Assembly: GCA_951217055.1 (NCBI GenBank)
Contig: OX578276.1
Coordinates: 152,389,012-152,453,011 of the forward strand
Reading direction: 5' to 3'
Origin: Gerris lacustris
Taxonomy: Eukaryota; Arthropoda; Insecta; Hemiptera; Gerridae
Length of the DNA stretch: 64,000 nucleotides
Below the pieces are notes generated by a model. It did no database searches, was not told the origin of the DNA, and saw nothing but the letters and a program-made list of their open reading frames with translations. Positions 1-11,959 of this stretch are shown here, in pieces. Numbering within the stretch: the stretch's first letter is position 1; each line of letters opens with the position of its first letter. Position numbers and translations under genes: made by a program.

Positions 1-1238
1 CACAATCTAAGCAAATGATTTAAGCAGAGTTGCCTAAAAGTTCATGCTAAACTGTATAGGGGGGCGCTGCGCATACAATGTTACACAATCTCAACAGGTT
101 ACAAAAAAAAAACACTTTAAATAATATACATACTTAAAGTTATTTATTCAAAACAATTTTCAACAATCTGTTGTTTTATTTTAAGCCGAAAATAACAAAA
201 TTCTATAAGTGTCAATATTGTTTGAATACCTTAAAACATCCCTACTACTAAATCATTTATTTTTTAAATTATGCATTTTAAATTTGTCATAGTTGAAACA
301 AAAGAAAATTGACTGTTGATTCTCTTAGGAGAAAAATCAACCAATGTGACGTTTTCTTGTTAAAAAACTTAAGCTTTTGACTATTTTCATTGGTCAACTG
401 TTTAACGACACATGTCCATTACAATTCTTTTAATTCATACACTGTAGCTTCAATATTTTCTATTTATTGATTTATTTTTTATAAACTCATAACAAAAATG
501 CCACTTATAGTTACATAATATAATAATAGAGTAACAGCTTTGGAGAGAAAAATATAAATAATAAAATAATAAATGAAAAAAAAACAAATACCATTAAAAC
601 ACTAAGTAAAAAAAGTATTATCAGAATTTAGAGCTTAAAATTCAGCTACTTTAAAGCGCACTGCTTAGCCAAATACTTAACAATAAAATAAATGTTGATT
701 TTAATTGTTTTTAATTTATTATAATAATGATAATAGTAATAATAAAAATATAAATGTTATTATAGTCTTCCAAATCATTGCCCAATAATGTTAATTGATA
801 AATAAAATCTAATTTGGTGGAAGCCTTTCACATATTGGTATATTTAGTTTAAAAATTTGTCGTTCAACTTACTCCTGTCTGAATTTAAAAACTTTGAAAT
901 AGTAAAAAAAATTATTAGTTTATTATCAAATTGTAATATAAAATAGACTGCCAATTAGTGTGGCATATAGCTTCCTCGCATCGTATCACGTACTTTATTG
1001 ATTTTATGCTTTTACAAGCCATTATTATATCTAATTTATTTAATTGTTTCCTCAGTTTTTATTAATATGTCAATATTGTTTTGACTTTTTACATGAATTA
1101 AAGTATTAATTAGGCTAAAAGTTAAAGAGGGCAGACGGTTGAAATTAATCTAGTGCTATCTGCGGTCTACGTTCGACAAACATAAAAATCAGATGAGTAC
1201 TTTTGAAGATATAGGTGTAAATAAATGTTTAAAAGAAA
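1..1238. other. AT-rich non-coding stretch
   Basis: No supported gene. The stretch is AT-rich with short homopolymers. At about 943-1010 it holds a dispersed segment beginning TAGACTGCCAATTAGTGTGG that recurs at 25919-25975. If the TASP1 gene continues to the left, this DNA would be intronic, but no downstream TASP1 exon was recognised here. Confidence 0.5.
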
Positions 1239-1400
1239 CAAATGGGCGCAGACAGACAGATGGACACAGAACCAAAAATGTTCCCTGATGTCTGAAACGG
1301 ATTTCTGTCTTGGAATTTTTGAAATCGGAGACATAAAATATTTTCGTTCTTCAGAACGATCATAGCTTCCGTTACCTTCGGTAAGCTCAGAAGCAAAAGC
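1239..1400 (+). repeat. 3' part of dispersed repeat family D1
   Basis: Contains a short GACA run, then a segment ending in GCTTCCGTTACCTTCGGTAA. The same order is seen at 26340-26490 and, reverse-complemented, at 47755-47900. The small ORF here is a shadow of the repeat. The palindromic word TTACCGAAGGTAA (or its complement) recurs in these copies. Confidence 0.6.
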
Positions 1401-2043
1401 TTAGCATAGTTCAATTTTTCATTATATTGGTAACTCTTAAAAACTTTTTTCAGTTTTTGTGCCTACCTGATGTAACTTATTCTATATAATTTATATATTT
1501 TTTCCCAGAGAAAAATTTATATGGCTTAAATTCTGTTTTAAATGGACTGCCTTTTACTTTTTGCTTCAAAGGGAATTGCCTTGGGGTTTTACCCTGGCAA
1601 TATGGATGGGTCTTACCCTGGCAATATGGGTCTTACCCTGACAATATGGGTCTTAACCTAGGCTATATCTAGTAGTTTAGGCTCCACACAACTTGTATAA
1701 TCTACCTATATCTATGAGTTGTTATGACGTAGCCTCATCTTCCATTATCGGCCCATATAATATTCTAACATTCTTCTAAACATCTGACACCTAGCTCATC
1801 TCCTGCTGTCAGAGCCCAAATTTCACTGTATGGGTTGCAGCTGTTCTTAAAAGTATTAATTTTTTTATTTTTTATTATTAAACAATAATAATTTAATAAT
1901 TTTGTTTTACTATACTGTAAGGATACCTACGTTTTGCAGTTTTTATCCTGGAGTTATTTGTTTAAATATTTTCTTGGTGTAAGACTACTACGATTATCCT
2001 ATGGAAATATTGTTCCTTTACGATTAAATAAAAAAATCAACAG

Positions 2044-2080
2044 TAATAATCAAAGTGAATTTAATTCACTTTGATTATTA
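2044..2080. repeat. Perfect inverted repeat (17-bp arms, 3-nt loop)
   Basis: The left arm TAATAATCAAAGTGAAT is followed by TTA and its exact reverse complement. It is too AT-rich for a confident terminator or regulatory role. It may be a cruciform-prone relic of a small element. Confidence 0.7.
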
Positions 2081-2099
2081 GTACTCAGTTGAAAACATA

Positions 2100-2224
2100 T
2101 CTCTATTTCACGGCTTTAGAGATTTTGAAAATAAACTGATTCTTTTTTACTATTTTGAGCTTTGTTCAGAATTTGAATGAAAAAAAAAAAAAAAACTAAA
2201 ATAATGTTAATACTCATAATCCAC

Positions 2225-2257
<33 letters not shown>

Positions 2258-3237
2258 ACTCTCACCTTCCAACCTCAATTCACCTTCTAAATAAATCCAT
2301 CCCAAAAAAAAAATAAAGAACTTAATTTTAATATATTCATATACAAAAAAAGTGCACATAACTTGTAAAATTGAAAAAAAAATAAATAAATAAAATAAAA
2401 TAAATAAATAAATTTAAAAAAAAAAATGTGGATGTAAGTATGTAGTTTAATTTTTTTGAAATATGAAAAAATAAATAAATAAATATTTGTTATACAAAAA
2501 AACAAACACATATAGATGTATAAATATAATAATGTAAAGAATATTCGTGATTTAATAAAAAAAAAAAATTATAAAAAATAAAATGAATGTAAATCCGTGG
2601 CTAGAGCTTCAAAATTATAAAATATTATTATTAAAATAAGAAGGAAGATAGAAGCAGAGAAAAATTCAACATTTGCTGAGAAAAAAAGCAATTTCAATAA
2701 CGTCTCAGATGTGTCATAAATACAGGGATCCAGGGCTCAATTCTGGGCTGGAACCCTAGATGCATTTTTATCTTTCTTTATTCCTTCTTCTTTTAAAAAA
2801 AATATTAATTTATGTTTTTTTATGTTGGTTTATTTAAGGTATAAAACAAAAATATACATAATTTTAAATGAAATAATTTTGATAAATTATTTTAATTTAA
2901 TTTAATTAAAATTAAATTATATAATAATTGATAGATGAAGATAGAAATGGGATAAAATTAATTTGGAACAAAAATAAAAAATATATTTTAGTCACTTTTT
3001 GGCACAGGTGAAGGTTTAGTATCTGATTATCACTAATATTCATATAAATCACTAATTGCAATTTTTAAATTTTTATTTGGTTCAACACATTATATATGCT
3101 CTAAAGGTTATGAATTTCAACTCTCTTGGTTAAATACCCTGGGCGCTACAATGATAACACACATACAGACGTCATGCTGAAAACCCCTCAAGAGGTTTTA
3201 AAAACACCCAAAACTTATTACAAAACTTATTAATAAT
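2100..3237. other. Low-complexity A/T stretch without genes
   Basis: Runs of A, T and AAT-type simple sequence dominate, for example a T run at about 2226-2250 and AAATA tracts at 2380-2560. ORFs here are translations of simple sequence. Nothing else is supported. Confidence 0.6.
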
Positions 3238-3360
3238 AGTTATTTATGCACCTAGGGAGTAAAGCAAGCCATTATTCCCTGAGCGGAAATGTTGGTTCTT
3301 GAGGCGAAGCCGAAAGAACCATGATCCCTAAATCCCGAGGCGCAGCCGAGGGTGATAATT
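3238..3360 (+). repeat. Dispersed repeat with GAGGCGAAGCCGA words, copy 1
   Basis: Begins ATAGTTATTTATGCACCTAG and carries several GC-rich near-palindromic words (GAGGCGAAGCCGA, GAGGCGCAGCCGAGG). A second copy lies in the same orientation at 8778-8955. Related words appear at 58980-59020. Family unknown. Confidence 0.65.
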
Positions 3361-4440
3361 ATATTAAATATCCAGGATTATATTGAAATGATGTGAGTCA
3401 AACCACCCATCAGCCATTTAATGTAATATGGCCCCCATAAGGGGAAGGGATTTGTGGTTGTAGATTAACATATCTTAACTAAACTTCCAGAAGTGGAATT
3501 ACAACTACACATCCTCCGAGACCATGGCTTAACCATGTAAATATTAGTAAAGATATAGATACTAAATCTTCACCATACTTATTCATTTATAAGTAGATAA
3601 TTTTCAGTAAAATATAAATTTAATTAAAAAGTTAAATTTTAAATGTATTATTATTAATTTGCAATACAAATTATATTTAATTTTAAATGTACTTATAAAA
3701 GTGCTATTATTATTGAATAATAATTTACAAAAATATGAGTGAGGAAGTAAAAAATGAATTTATTTAAAAAAAAAAAACAATAACTTAAAATATTATTAAA
3801 GCATTGTGACTTAAAATTTGGCCTAACTGACTACACATATACAAATAAATTTAAAAAAAAGTATAAAAAAAATTAAAAGAAACCAAATAATAATTATTAA
3901 TTATAATAATTAATAAAACTGGAGTAGTGAGTGTTTATTATGTTCTAGCATGTATTTATAAACGTACATATTTATATATATATAGAATATTATTACTTAA
4001 TATGTAAATAGGGAAAAACAAGAGTACTATTATATTATAACAATGTAGACAATTCTCAGCTGTTAATGAAAAAAAAAAGTTTATTTTTGAAGTAGCCCAG
4101 TTGTCTAGATAATTTGAAGCAGTTGAGGCTTAACATATCTCAACTGCAAATGAAAGAAAAAAGTTGTTTTGTTAAAAAAAAAAAATCAAATTTCAGAAGG
4201 TGACGCTTCAGCCCTAAATTTAGCCCAACACTTCTCCATTTCTTCCTTTTTTTTAGGTTATTAACCCCCCTGGAGGATATGTGCACCAATTTTTTTAAAA
4301 TTTGGATTGCAGTGTTTTATGGCTCTATGTTCTGCCCACACACTCAGATATTGTTTAAAGCCATTTTTGTTTTTCAAACAATTTCAAAATTAACTTTAGC
4401 TCCATTAAGAAACTTCGGAGAATAACATACATAATGCCTA
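3361..4440. other. AT-rich non-coding stretch
   Basis: No gene, RNA gene or complete mobile element recognised. Mostly A/T tracts. Confidence 0.5.
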
Positions 4441-4444
4441 TTAA

Positions 4445-4734
4445 CCCATTCAATGTGGGTGGATCCACTGTGGATCCATGCCGTGCTAACGTGCCTGGCG
4501 GGTGGATCCACAGTGGATCCAAGCCCTTCCTTTCAGCCCTCTGTAGCTCTATTCTCCGTGCCTCGAGTAGAACCATCTTGCAAGGCTCCGTCAGGCCCGC
4601 TCACGTTTGTATCCACAGTGGATCCAAACTTTTTTTATTTTTTTATTTATTTTTAAATTAACTTTTAAAATCGTTTAGATATATACAGTCACTAAGGTAG
4701 GTTGGTTCATGAATTGGATTACACATTGAATGGG
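4445..4734. mobile_element. piggyBac-like MITE (290 bp)
   Basis: Terminal inverted repeats CCCATTCAATGTG at left and CACATTGAATGGG at right. The left flank is TTAA (4441-4444). The right flank is TTAT, a one-base decay of TTAA. CCC...GGG ends at TTAA are typical of piggyBac. The interior carries three near-palindromes around GTGGATCCAC(A/T)GTGGATCC. No transposase is present; small ORFs here are incidental. Confidence 0.7.
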
Positions 4735-4753
4735 TTATGAAAATTTTAATTAA

Positions 4754-4756
<3 letters not shown>

Positions 4757-4836
<80 letters not shown>
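4757..4836. repeat. (AT)n microsatellite, about 80 bp
   Basis: Uninterrupted AT dinucleotide run. Likely hypervariable and prone to assembly length errors. Confidence 0.95.
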
Positions 4837-4839
<3 letters not shown>

Positions 4840-4840
<1 letters not shown>

Positions 4841-5880
4841 GGTTAATAATAATAATAATTTTTTTTTTTATATATAATCTTTGGCAAGAATTTGTTTTAA
4901 AATATTTCAAAAATGAATTATACAATTATAAGAAATAAGGAAACAGCTGAGAGAAATCTACCAAACAACCAAAATGTTGATTTGATTTATTATAAAATAT
5001 TATTTATTATATTATCATTTGTTATATTTAAATTGAAATGTTGAAAGGCCGAGGGAACAAATTTACTTAAATTTAGTGTTTTTAAAAAAAATCGTTAATC
5101 AAAAACTGGGCGTCTCTTCACCGACCTTATTTTCTTTCACATATTATGTTACTCGATTTATTTGATATCAAGCCTGGCCCTTCCCCCCCCCCCCAATTTC
5201 TTTTGTTGTTTTCGAAATTTTAAACTTTAATGAAGTTACTTGTACCCTTGGCATCTCAATAAGTCAATTTAAATAAATATTATTATATTTTGAAAATAAA
5301 AAAAAGAATATTTTTATGTTTTATTCATACTTAAAGTGTGATACTTATAAATGTTACATTTATTTGTTATTAATTATATATATTATGTTTAATAAATTAA
5401 TTATTTTTTGTTTTTTATTTTTTTGTCGGTGAGCAAATATTTAATTTATGATGTCACTAAAATTCACGAAGAAAAAATACTAAGTTACCTAAAATAATTT
5501 TTAGTTATGAAGAAGAAATAAGAAAAAAAAAAAAAATGATCAAAGTATGTTAAAAAACTGCACCTGCAAATTTTTTTTTTTATAATTTTAGCCTTCTCGA
5601 ATAGAGAAGATTTGGATAATATAAACTTATTATAAACGACTAGTTATCCTGTACAAACAGTTATCAATACATACGTAATTGTGTACAAATTTAGTTGTTT
5701 TAAACCAACATTTTTATTTTTGTAGAAACATACATATAATGAAATAAAACAGCAAAATTGATGTTAATTTTATTGTCAAACACAAACCATGGTAATTTTT
5801 TTCTTTTGTTTAAAGATTGTGTGGTGGCAACACTGTTTGACGAGGTATGTAGAAATGTCAAGTTCCTGACAAACTAGAAT
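4840..5880. other. AT-rich non-coding stretch
   Basis: No gene recognised. It contains a short C run near 5185-5194 and A/T simple sequence. Confidence 0.5.
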
Positions 5881-5882
5881 TA

Positions 5883-6270
5883 CAGTAGAACCTCGATAAG
5901 AAGTGTCTCAAGGGGATTAGGGAAATAATCTTGTTATCGAGGTGCTCATTTCGTTGAGGGTCGTGTTATCAAGGTTATTTTGGCTATCAGCCGTGTTATC
6001 GAGGTTAAGGGCAGGATTTTCAAATCTAGACTTGTTCAAGGTCGACCCATTCCTGTATAAAGTCGCGTTATAGAGGTTGACTTCTCGAAAACGACTTGTT
6101 ATAGAGGTTCTGAGTTACGTTGGGAATTGGAAAAAATCTGTGTTATAGAGGTTGTTTGGATAATAATAATCGTGTTATAGAGGTTAATTTAACATTATGT
6201 GTTATGGCAATCTCAAGGGGATTTGAAAATTGCACTTGTAATTGAGGGTTGTGTAAGCGAGGTTCTACTG
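5883..6270 (+). mobile_element. pogo-like MITE (388 bp), TA target duplication
   Basis: Starts CAGTAGAACCTCGATAA and ends GCGAGGTTCTACTG, with TA on both sides (5881-5882, 6271-6272). These termini and the TA duplication fit the pogo/Tc1-mariner superfamily. The interior repeats the word GTTATAGAGGTT (and GTTATCGAGGTT) about every 40-60 bp, so the body looks built from degenerate copies of the terminal motif. A diverged copy lies in opposite orientation at 10753-11155. No transposase. Confidence 0.8.
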
Positions 6271-6377
6271 TATATCCAAACACCCTAGAAGGGGGTTTGA
6301 TTTAATCCGGTTTTGCCGATGTAGTGCACCGATCCTTTTTAATGATTGATTAAATGGACAAGTAATAATGCTTGAGG

Positions 6378-6742
6378 GAGGCCTGAGTGGCTCGGAGGCT
6401 AGAGCGCTCGCCTTGCGATAAGGCAAGTTAAGCAGTATCGAGCCGGGTCAGAAGGTGAACGCAGCTCTGGGTTTGATTCCCGGACCAGGCACTCCGCTCA
6501 ATGTCCACCCAGCATTGTTTAAACAAATGGGAAGCTCCTCGAAAGAGTGGCGCCACCAGGTTTCCACCTGGAAACCATGATAATGACTCTTGGTTGTAAT
6601 ACAACCAGGATGGGAGTCATGGTTAACTACCATATCTTCACACGAGTGTGTGAAGATTTCGGTCCCTAACCCGGGTTTGTTCTAAGGGCCCACCTAAGTG
6701 GCCTGCGTCTTCAGGTGTAAAAGCCCCCCGGATTAAAAAAAA
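6378..6742 (+). repeat. tRNA-derived SINE, copy 1
   Basis: The head has a polymerase III A box (TGGCTCGGAGG, 6388-6398) and B box (GGGTTTGATTCCC, 6469-6481). Its GCCTG start pairs with the CAGGC that closes the tRNA-like region. It ends in a short A run (6735-6742). The body contains a small palindrome, CTTCACACGAGTGTGTGAAG. A second copy is inverted at 8281-8640. Confidence 0.75.
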
Positions 6743-7198
6743 GCCTAAGAGAAACAAAGAAAGGAATAGCTCTGGCAACGAGTAGGAGCTAGTTAGTATC
6801 TCTTCTCACCCCTACTCCTCTAAATGATCATAATGATCATTTTCTACCAATATAATCTTAAGGCTCCTCTCGCGGCTGTAATAGCGATCCGATCCCGATC
6901 CTGTCACCCCACCTAACTCCAAACCCTTAACATTTGCTCTCACGCTATTTACGATCTGATCCAGCTAGCTCAGTGATCTCTATTCGCTATCCTGATCTCT
7001 TTAAGATCGAAATCCCAGCTAGCTCAGTGATCTCCATCTACTAATGCTACCACTCTAACACTCCAGGGACACAATAGCTCTCCACTACATCTAATTCCTG
7101 ACTACTCAACCCCGTATTATGTCCGTCCGTATTATGCAGTTGTCCGGACTAGCGAGACTACTGAACTAAGTATAAAACGTGAAGTGCAAAGATCTAAC

Positions 7199-7263
7199 CT
7201 TCTGATGGTTTGGTTGAGCCTGTGACCTGGTCTTATACTTGATGTGCTGCCTCCTTGCTCTCT
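7199..7263 (-). CDS. TASP1: Taspase 1, exon 5 (65 nt)
   Basis: On the minus strand the acceptor TTTCAG precedes the exon and the donor GTTAGA follows. The exon opens with the two bases that complete the codon split by exon 4 and ends on a whole codon. It encodes about 22 residues rich in Arg, Lys and Gln (ERARRQHIKYKTRSQ...). This fits the basic, poorly conserved linker that follows the exon 4 region in taspase 1. It is the least certain exon, because similarity is compositional; phase and splice sites support it. An alternative AG two bases downstream would break the phase. Inverted SINEs and inverted pogo-like MITEs flank it. Confidence 0.6.
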
Positions 7264-7859
7264 CTGAAATGAACAAAATTAAAAAAACAATACAAATAAT
7301 TATTTTCTAGTTATTCTATAGTGTAGGCTTTACACAGTATTAATTTAAAAAAAAACCTTAATTATCTTTAATCTTACTAGATTATAGTCTTTGTTTGTCT
7401 AGATCAGCGATGGCAAACCATTTAAGCTCGGCATGTCAAATTTCTTTAAAAAACCCTGGAATAACTCAAGTGCCGTGACACATCTAGAAATACCAATAAT
7501 TTTGTAATATTGGAACTCAAGTAAGAAATAGTTATATTTTTGATATATTTATTTATTAAAAAAGCAAAACCAAATAATTCTTAGAGACTTCTAATTTTTT
7601 CATGTACAGAAAGTTTCATGATAGCGGATTCAGGTTTTGCAGTCCTCTGAGTTCAAAAAGTGTTTTTCCGTGGTAGGCTTTTATTTAAAAAAAAAATTAG
7701 TTTTTCATTGTCTGCTACCTTGGAAAAAATAGCATATGCTACACGACTGTGAAGTGTTTTTTCTTTACCTTAGCAATATTTACTGTCACCTTCGCGTGAC
7801 AGTAACTATTATTGTACACACTATTATTGTGCACAGTAAAGAAAAGCTCACTTCAAAGT

Positions 7860-8277
7860 CTAGTAACATAATATACTATTTTACCCACTTGGTCTGTCGT
7901 TTTTCGTTGGTAGTCTGTCGTCTGTGCAAACATGTGATGCCTAAAATACTGGGCCGCTTTTGATGAAATTTAGCATGCAGGTTCACAAAAATCATACCCC
8001 AAGGCGATATCGAGAAATTATTTTTAGTTCTAAATGTAGGGCCCTATCTCCCCTATCTGGGCCCTATCTCCCAAAAACTCTGAAAAAAAAAAAATACTCG
8101 AAAACCGTTCTGAAGATTTTGACTACACAATTAAAATCTAGTCCACTTAAATACAATTCAAACCATATTAATAATTTTCCCTTTAAACATATAGTTCCCC
8201 TTCGTTTTCCCAGGAAAAATCTAGTTCCTGAGTTAATAGCAAGGTACTTTAAACTCTCAACCATTTATTATTATTTT
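7860..8277 (-). repeat. Dispersed repeat D2 (GACAGACGAC-tailed), copy 1
   Basis: This is the reverse complement of a family also seen at about 23215-23600. Shared blocks include the TCTGTCGTCTGTGCA end, a central run near the word CAAAAACTCTGAAAAAA, and AAAACCGTTC. It abuts the SINE at 8281. Small ORFs here are incidental. Confidence 0.6.
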
Positions 8278-8280
8278 TTA

Positions 8281-8640
8281 TTTTTTTCCGGGGGGCTTTT
8301 ACACCCGAAGACTCAGGCCACTTAGGTGGGCCCATAGAACAAACCCGGGTTAGGGACCGAAATCTTCACATACTCATGTGAAGATATGGTCGTTAACCAT
8401 GACTCCCCTCCTAGTTGTATTACAACCAGGAGTGTCATTATCATGGTTTCTAGGCCGAAACCTGGAGGCACCACTCTTTTGAGGAGCTTTCCATTTGTTT
8501 AAAAAATGCTGGGTGGACATTGAGCGGAGTGCCTGATCCGGTAATCAAACCCAGAGCTGCGGTCACCTTCTGACTCGGCTCGAAGCTGCTTAACTTGGCT
8601 TATCGCACGGCGAGCCCTCTAGCCTCCGAGCCACCCAGCC
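8281..8640 (-). repeat. tRNA-derived SINE, copy 2 (inverted)
   Basis: Reverse-complement copy of the SINE at 6378-6742. It starts with the poly-T (poly-A tail) at about 8281 and ends with the tRNA-like head near 8640, followed by a C run. The two copies could pair in a TASP1 transcript across exon 5. Confidence 0.75.
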
Positions 8641-8777
8641 CCCCCCCCCTCTCAATGTTAGTCCTTGAGTATTTAAAAACCACTGCGGGCTTTCCCTATT
8701 AAAAAGACCTATAAGGGTTAAATTTGTATTTAAACGGACTACATTTTACTTAAAATTATTTTTTGTTTCAAAAAGAA

Positions 8778-8955
8778 TAGTTATTTATGCACCTAGGGAG
8801 TAAAGTAAGCCATTATTCCCTGAGCGAAAAAGTTGGTTCTTGAGGCGTAGCCGAAGGAACCATGGTCCCTAAATCCCGAGGCGAAGCCGAGGGAATTAGA
8901 CTCTTTAATTCCTGAGGCGCAGCCGAGGGAATAATGGCACTTTACTCACGAGGTA
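8778..8955 (+). repeat. Dispersed repeat with GAGGCGAAGCCGA words, copy 2
   Basis: Direct copy of 3238-3360, with one additional GAGGCGCAGCCGAGGG unit. It ends near CTCACGAGGTAC. No coding content. Confidence 0.65.
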
Positions 8956-8959
8956 CATA

Positions 8960-9898
8960 CAATATTTTATCTCCAGTAGAAAGAAAATACACATTTTCGT
9001 GCATAGCACAGTTTTTATTTATTATTTTAATAAATAACAATAATTATTAGAACTTTTAATAGCAGATATAAGAGATTCAATATTAAAAACAAATAAGAAT
9101 TGGAATTAAACTCAAATAGAAGGTTATTTAGATGCAGGTTATAATGTTGTAAACAAAGATAAACATGGTCAAAAAAGCGCAGTGCCGCCAACCTGATTTC
9201 AACAACTTCATTACATTAACCATACATTTGCTACTATTTATAAAATAATTAAGTTGCAATCTTTAATTTTGTCCTACTTTACTTTTTCGCCCTACTTTTA
9301 CTTTTTCTCCCTACTTTTTGAGTTCATGGATGAAAAGACCTGTTTTAGTCCCTCTAAACTAATTCAAAATTATAACTTTTTTTCCCTACTGGAGATAAAA
9401 TCCTTTAATGGCCTAATGGGTAGTATGAATAAAAACTTTAAGTTTTCGTAATTTTCATTCGGTGCAATATTTCAAACCCTCCTTGATGTTAATGTGTAAG
9501 TTATAATGATGCTTCTTAAGGTTTTGTTTTAAAGTTGTATATTATTTATTTATGAATTTTTGTTATTAATAATATACAAATTATTTATATTTTAGCTTAA
9601 ACCAAATTAAAATTATGAGAACTAGAAAGTTTTTATTTATACTACCCGTAACGACCATGGAAGTTTTTTTTTTTTATACAAAAATACTGTTAGAGGGTAA
9701 TACAAAAGTACTACTTAATTTATAAGTAATATATGTAATTTTTAATGGTTAATTAATATATGTAAATAATAAATATATATGTAATTTTAAATTACAAAAA
9801 TTAATATATGTAATTTTTATTAATCTCATAGGCTTTGAAGACACAACCAAAAGTTAAATAAGTAATTTAGTAAGAAGTAAAAAAGGGGATATGGTTAC
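8960..9898. other. TASP1 intron 4 DNA, no recognised element
   Basis: AT-rich intron sequence between exons 5 and 4. A short tandem of CCCTACTTTT-like words is visible at 9280-9320. The small ORFs show no recognisable domain. Confidence 0.4.
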
Positions 9899-9978
9899 CT
9901 GTGACCATAGTGGTTGGATTCACAGTAGCTACACTGTGGTTTCTAGCCCATTTTAAAGCACCCTCACCAACCAGTAAA
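9899..9978 (-). CDS. TASP1: Taspase 1, exon 4 (80 nt)
   Basis: On the minus strand a TTTTCAG acceptor precedes the exon and a GTAACC donor follows. Its first base completes the Cys codon split after exon 3. It encodes LLVGEGALKWARNHS and continues to a Thr-Met-Val-Thr end. This matches the taspase 1 segment where the conserved Pro-Pro-Cys is followed by a (F/L)LVGEGA motif and an Ala-rich helix. At 80 nt it is too short to stand out as an ORF; phase, splice sites and family similarity all agree. Confidence 0.88.
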
Positions 9979-10752
9979 CTGAAAACATCAAAATAACACT
10001 TTTTATTAAGTCATAGATAGATTTAAATTATTTTTTTCTTAAAAAAAGGATTGTTAAAAGGGTATTGAGCTGAAGTTGCCATATTAATCAAATATAATAA
10101 AAGGATTTATTATCATTATGGTCATCTATGAATAATTTATTACAGCCAAGCCTTAACAATTGCAATAGTATTGCCCCCAAAGAATCACCCTTAATGTTAA
10201 AATTGCCCCAAAAATAATATTTTAATGAAAATATTTGCTGAAAATTAAATTTTTATTGACAGTTGTAAATGTATGGGAAACGATGGGGGTTAAGAGTACG
10301 AAGTAAAGTTGACTATCTACAATAAAACCATTAGTTTCAACTAATATTTTAATAGTTGGCACTGATAAGGATAACATTCCTCCTCACAGTTATCTCTCTC
10401 TTTTGACGAACTTCATATAGGTGGTCCTCAGGGACGGATGGGGGCACCGGGAAGACGGGACATTTTTCGAAGCGCCGCTAAGCCGATTATAAAAAAAGTA
10501 AAATTTGTCCATCAATTCAAACAAAACTTTCTCATACCAATATGGTATTTCATCAGTGCGGTGTCAGTGATGCAATAGCTCAATTTTCACTTGTTACAAA
10601 ATGTGTAAGCGACGTTTCAGACAGCAATAGATGGGTCATAAAGACAAAAAATACCAAGCGCCTTTAACTGCCTTTAGCGCTGTAATTGGTGCCCCTTCAG
10701 CCGCTCCTACTGTATCATTGAGGTGCTGGAGCGCCTGTAGGAATATGCAATA

Positions 10753-11155
10753 CAGTAGAACCTCTTTTACATGACCCTCAATAACACGACAACCTCAATT
10801 ACAAGTGCAATTTTCAAATCCCCTTGAGATTGTCATAACACATAATGTTAAATTAACCTCTATAACGCGACTATTATTATCCAAACAACCTCTATAACAC
10901 GGATTTTTTCGAATTCACAGTAACTCAGAACCTCTATAACAAGTCGATTTGAGAAGTCAACCTCTATAACGCGACTCTATACAGGAATGGGTCGACCTTG
11001 AACAAGTCTAGACTTGAAAACCCCACCCTCGAACCTCGAGAACACGACTGATAGCCAAAATAACCTTGATAACACGTCCCTCAACAAAAAGAGCACCTCA
11101 ATAACAAGACTGTTTCCCAAATCCCATTGAGACACTTCTTATCGAGGTTCTACTG
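10753..11155 (-). mobile_element. pogo-like MITE, inverted copy (403 bp)
   Basis: Starts CAGTAGAACCTC after TA (10751-10752) and ends ATCGAGGTTCTACTG; the right TA is mutated. Inside are repeated AACCTCTATAAC words, the reverse complement of those at 5883-6270. It lies in the intron between exons 4 and 3, opposite in orientation to the first copy. Confidence 0.75.
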
Positions 11156-11159
11156 GATT

Positions 11160-11690
11160 AAAAGAATAACAACATGACAATCAGGCGGCAGAAGTGGGTA
11201 TCCGTCAGCAAACCCCAAAAATGCGATTTTCTGGTTCACTTTTTATTATTTTCTTTCTTTGAATTTTTTGAGAAAAACAAGTGCAAGTATTCTAGCTTAA
11301 CAATTTCATAGGTCTTTATTGTTGAAATCAGCATGTAATTTTTGGCGCTTATTTTATTTTATCACTTATTTACCACATTTTATTGCAGTTATTGCAGTTG
11401 TAGTTTAGTTATCGCAATATAAAATAAAATATGAAACAAATTGTGAAATTTTGTGAAAGTAGGCTTTAAGTGTTTAACTCATATTTCAGTAGGAATCCCG
11501 AGGAATAGTGGACTTAGTGCTTACCAAGAGCAAACAAATTTTAAATGGATTTTATACATCAATGCTCTAATAATCCATTCCTTTTCATCTAAACATTCTT
11601 AATTTCAATCTTCTAATTTGCCTAGAACTAAAAATATTTACAGACATTTATAATATAAATAGTATAATTAACATATATAATGATATTTAC
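11160..11690. other. TASP1 intron 3 DNA
   Basis: No element or exon recognised. AT-rich. Confidence 0.4.
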
Positions 11691-11959
11691 CACGGAGGTA
11701 CTCTCTCGAGTGACAGAGGTCTTGTTCTAGCCATGCATATCTCTCTAGCAAGTCTAATAGGGTTCTGCATACCGGAGACAGCTGCCACAGCACCGTAGTT
11801 GCCCAAGCTGTTCATTATAGAAGCGTCACACTCTACATGGCCGTCCCAAGTAAGGTTGGAACCTCTACCTGCGTTAGTTAACTCTGCATCTTCTAGTACC
11901 GAGGTGGCAGCACATGCACCTTCTATACAATCACCTCCGCCTCTTAACACTTCCACTCC
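11691..11959 (-). CDS. TASP1: Taspase 1, exon 3 (269 nt)
   Basis: The largest visible exon. It begins in phase 0 after a GTGTTAG acceptor and ends TG before the donor GTAAAT, so a Cys codon is split with exon 4. It encodes the hallmark N-terminal nucleophile hydrolase segment of taspase: TNAGRGSNL, then ECDASIM, then GAVAAVSGMQNP. The spacing (TNAG-x-GSNL, ECDASIM, an NP motif, then a basic stretch before VPP-C) follows taspase 1 rather than glycosylasparaginase or isoaspartyl peptidase. Taspase 1 is an endopeptidase that cleaves after Asp in nuclear regulators such as MLL/trithorax and TFIIA. The catalytic Thr is encoded further downstream, outside this window. Confidence 0.92.

Noticed and set aside
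7405..7495. Possible hAT left end (CAGCGATGGCAAACC)
   Set aside because: Looks like a hAT terminus, but no matching right end or 8-bp duplication was found.
10428..10745. Possible hAT-like end at CAGGGACGGATGGGGG
   Set aside because: No convincing inverted partner or target duplication.
11691..11959. Glycosylasparaginase or isoaspartyl peptidase exon
   Set aside because: The exon chain (VHVGAGYHSE, TNAGRGSNL, ECDASIM, PPC-LLVGEGA) follows taspase 1 more closely than asparaginases.
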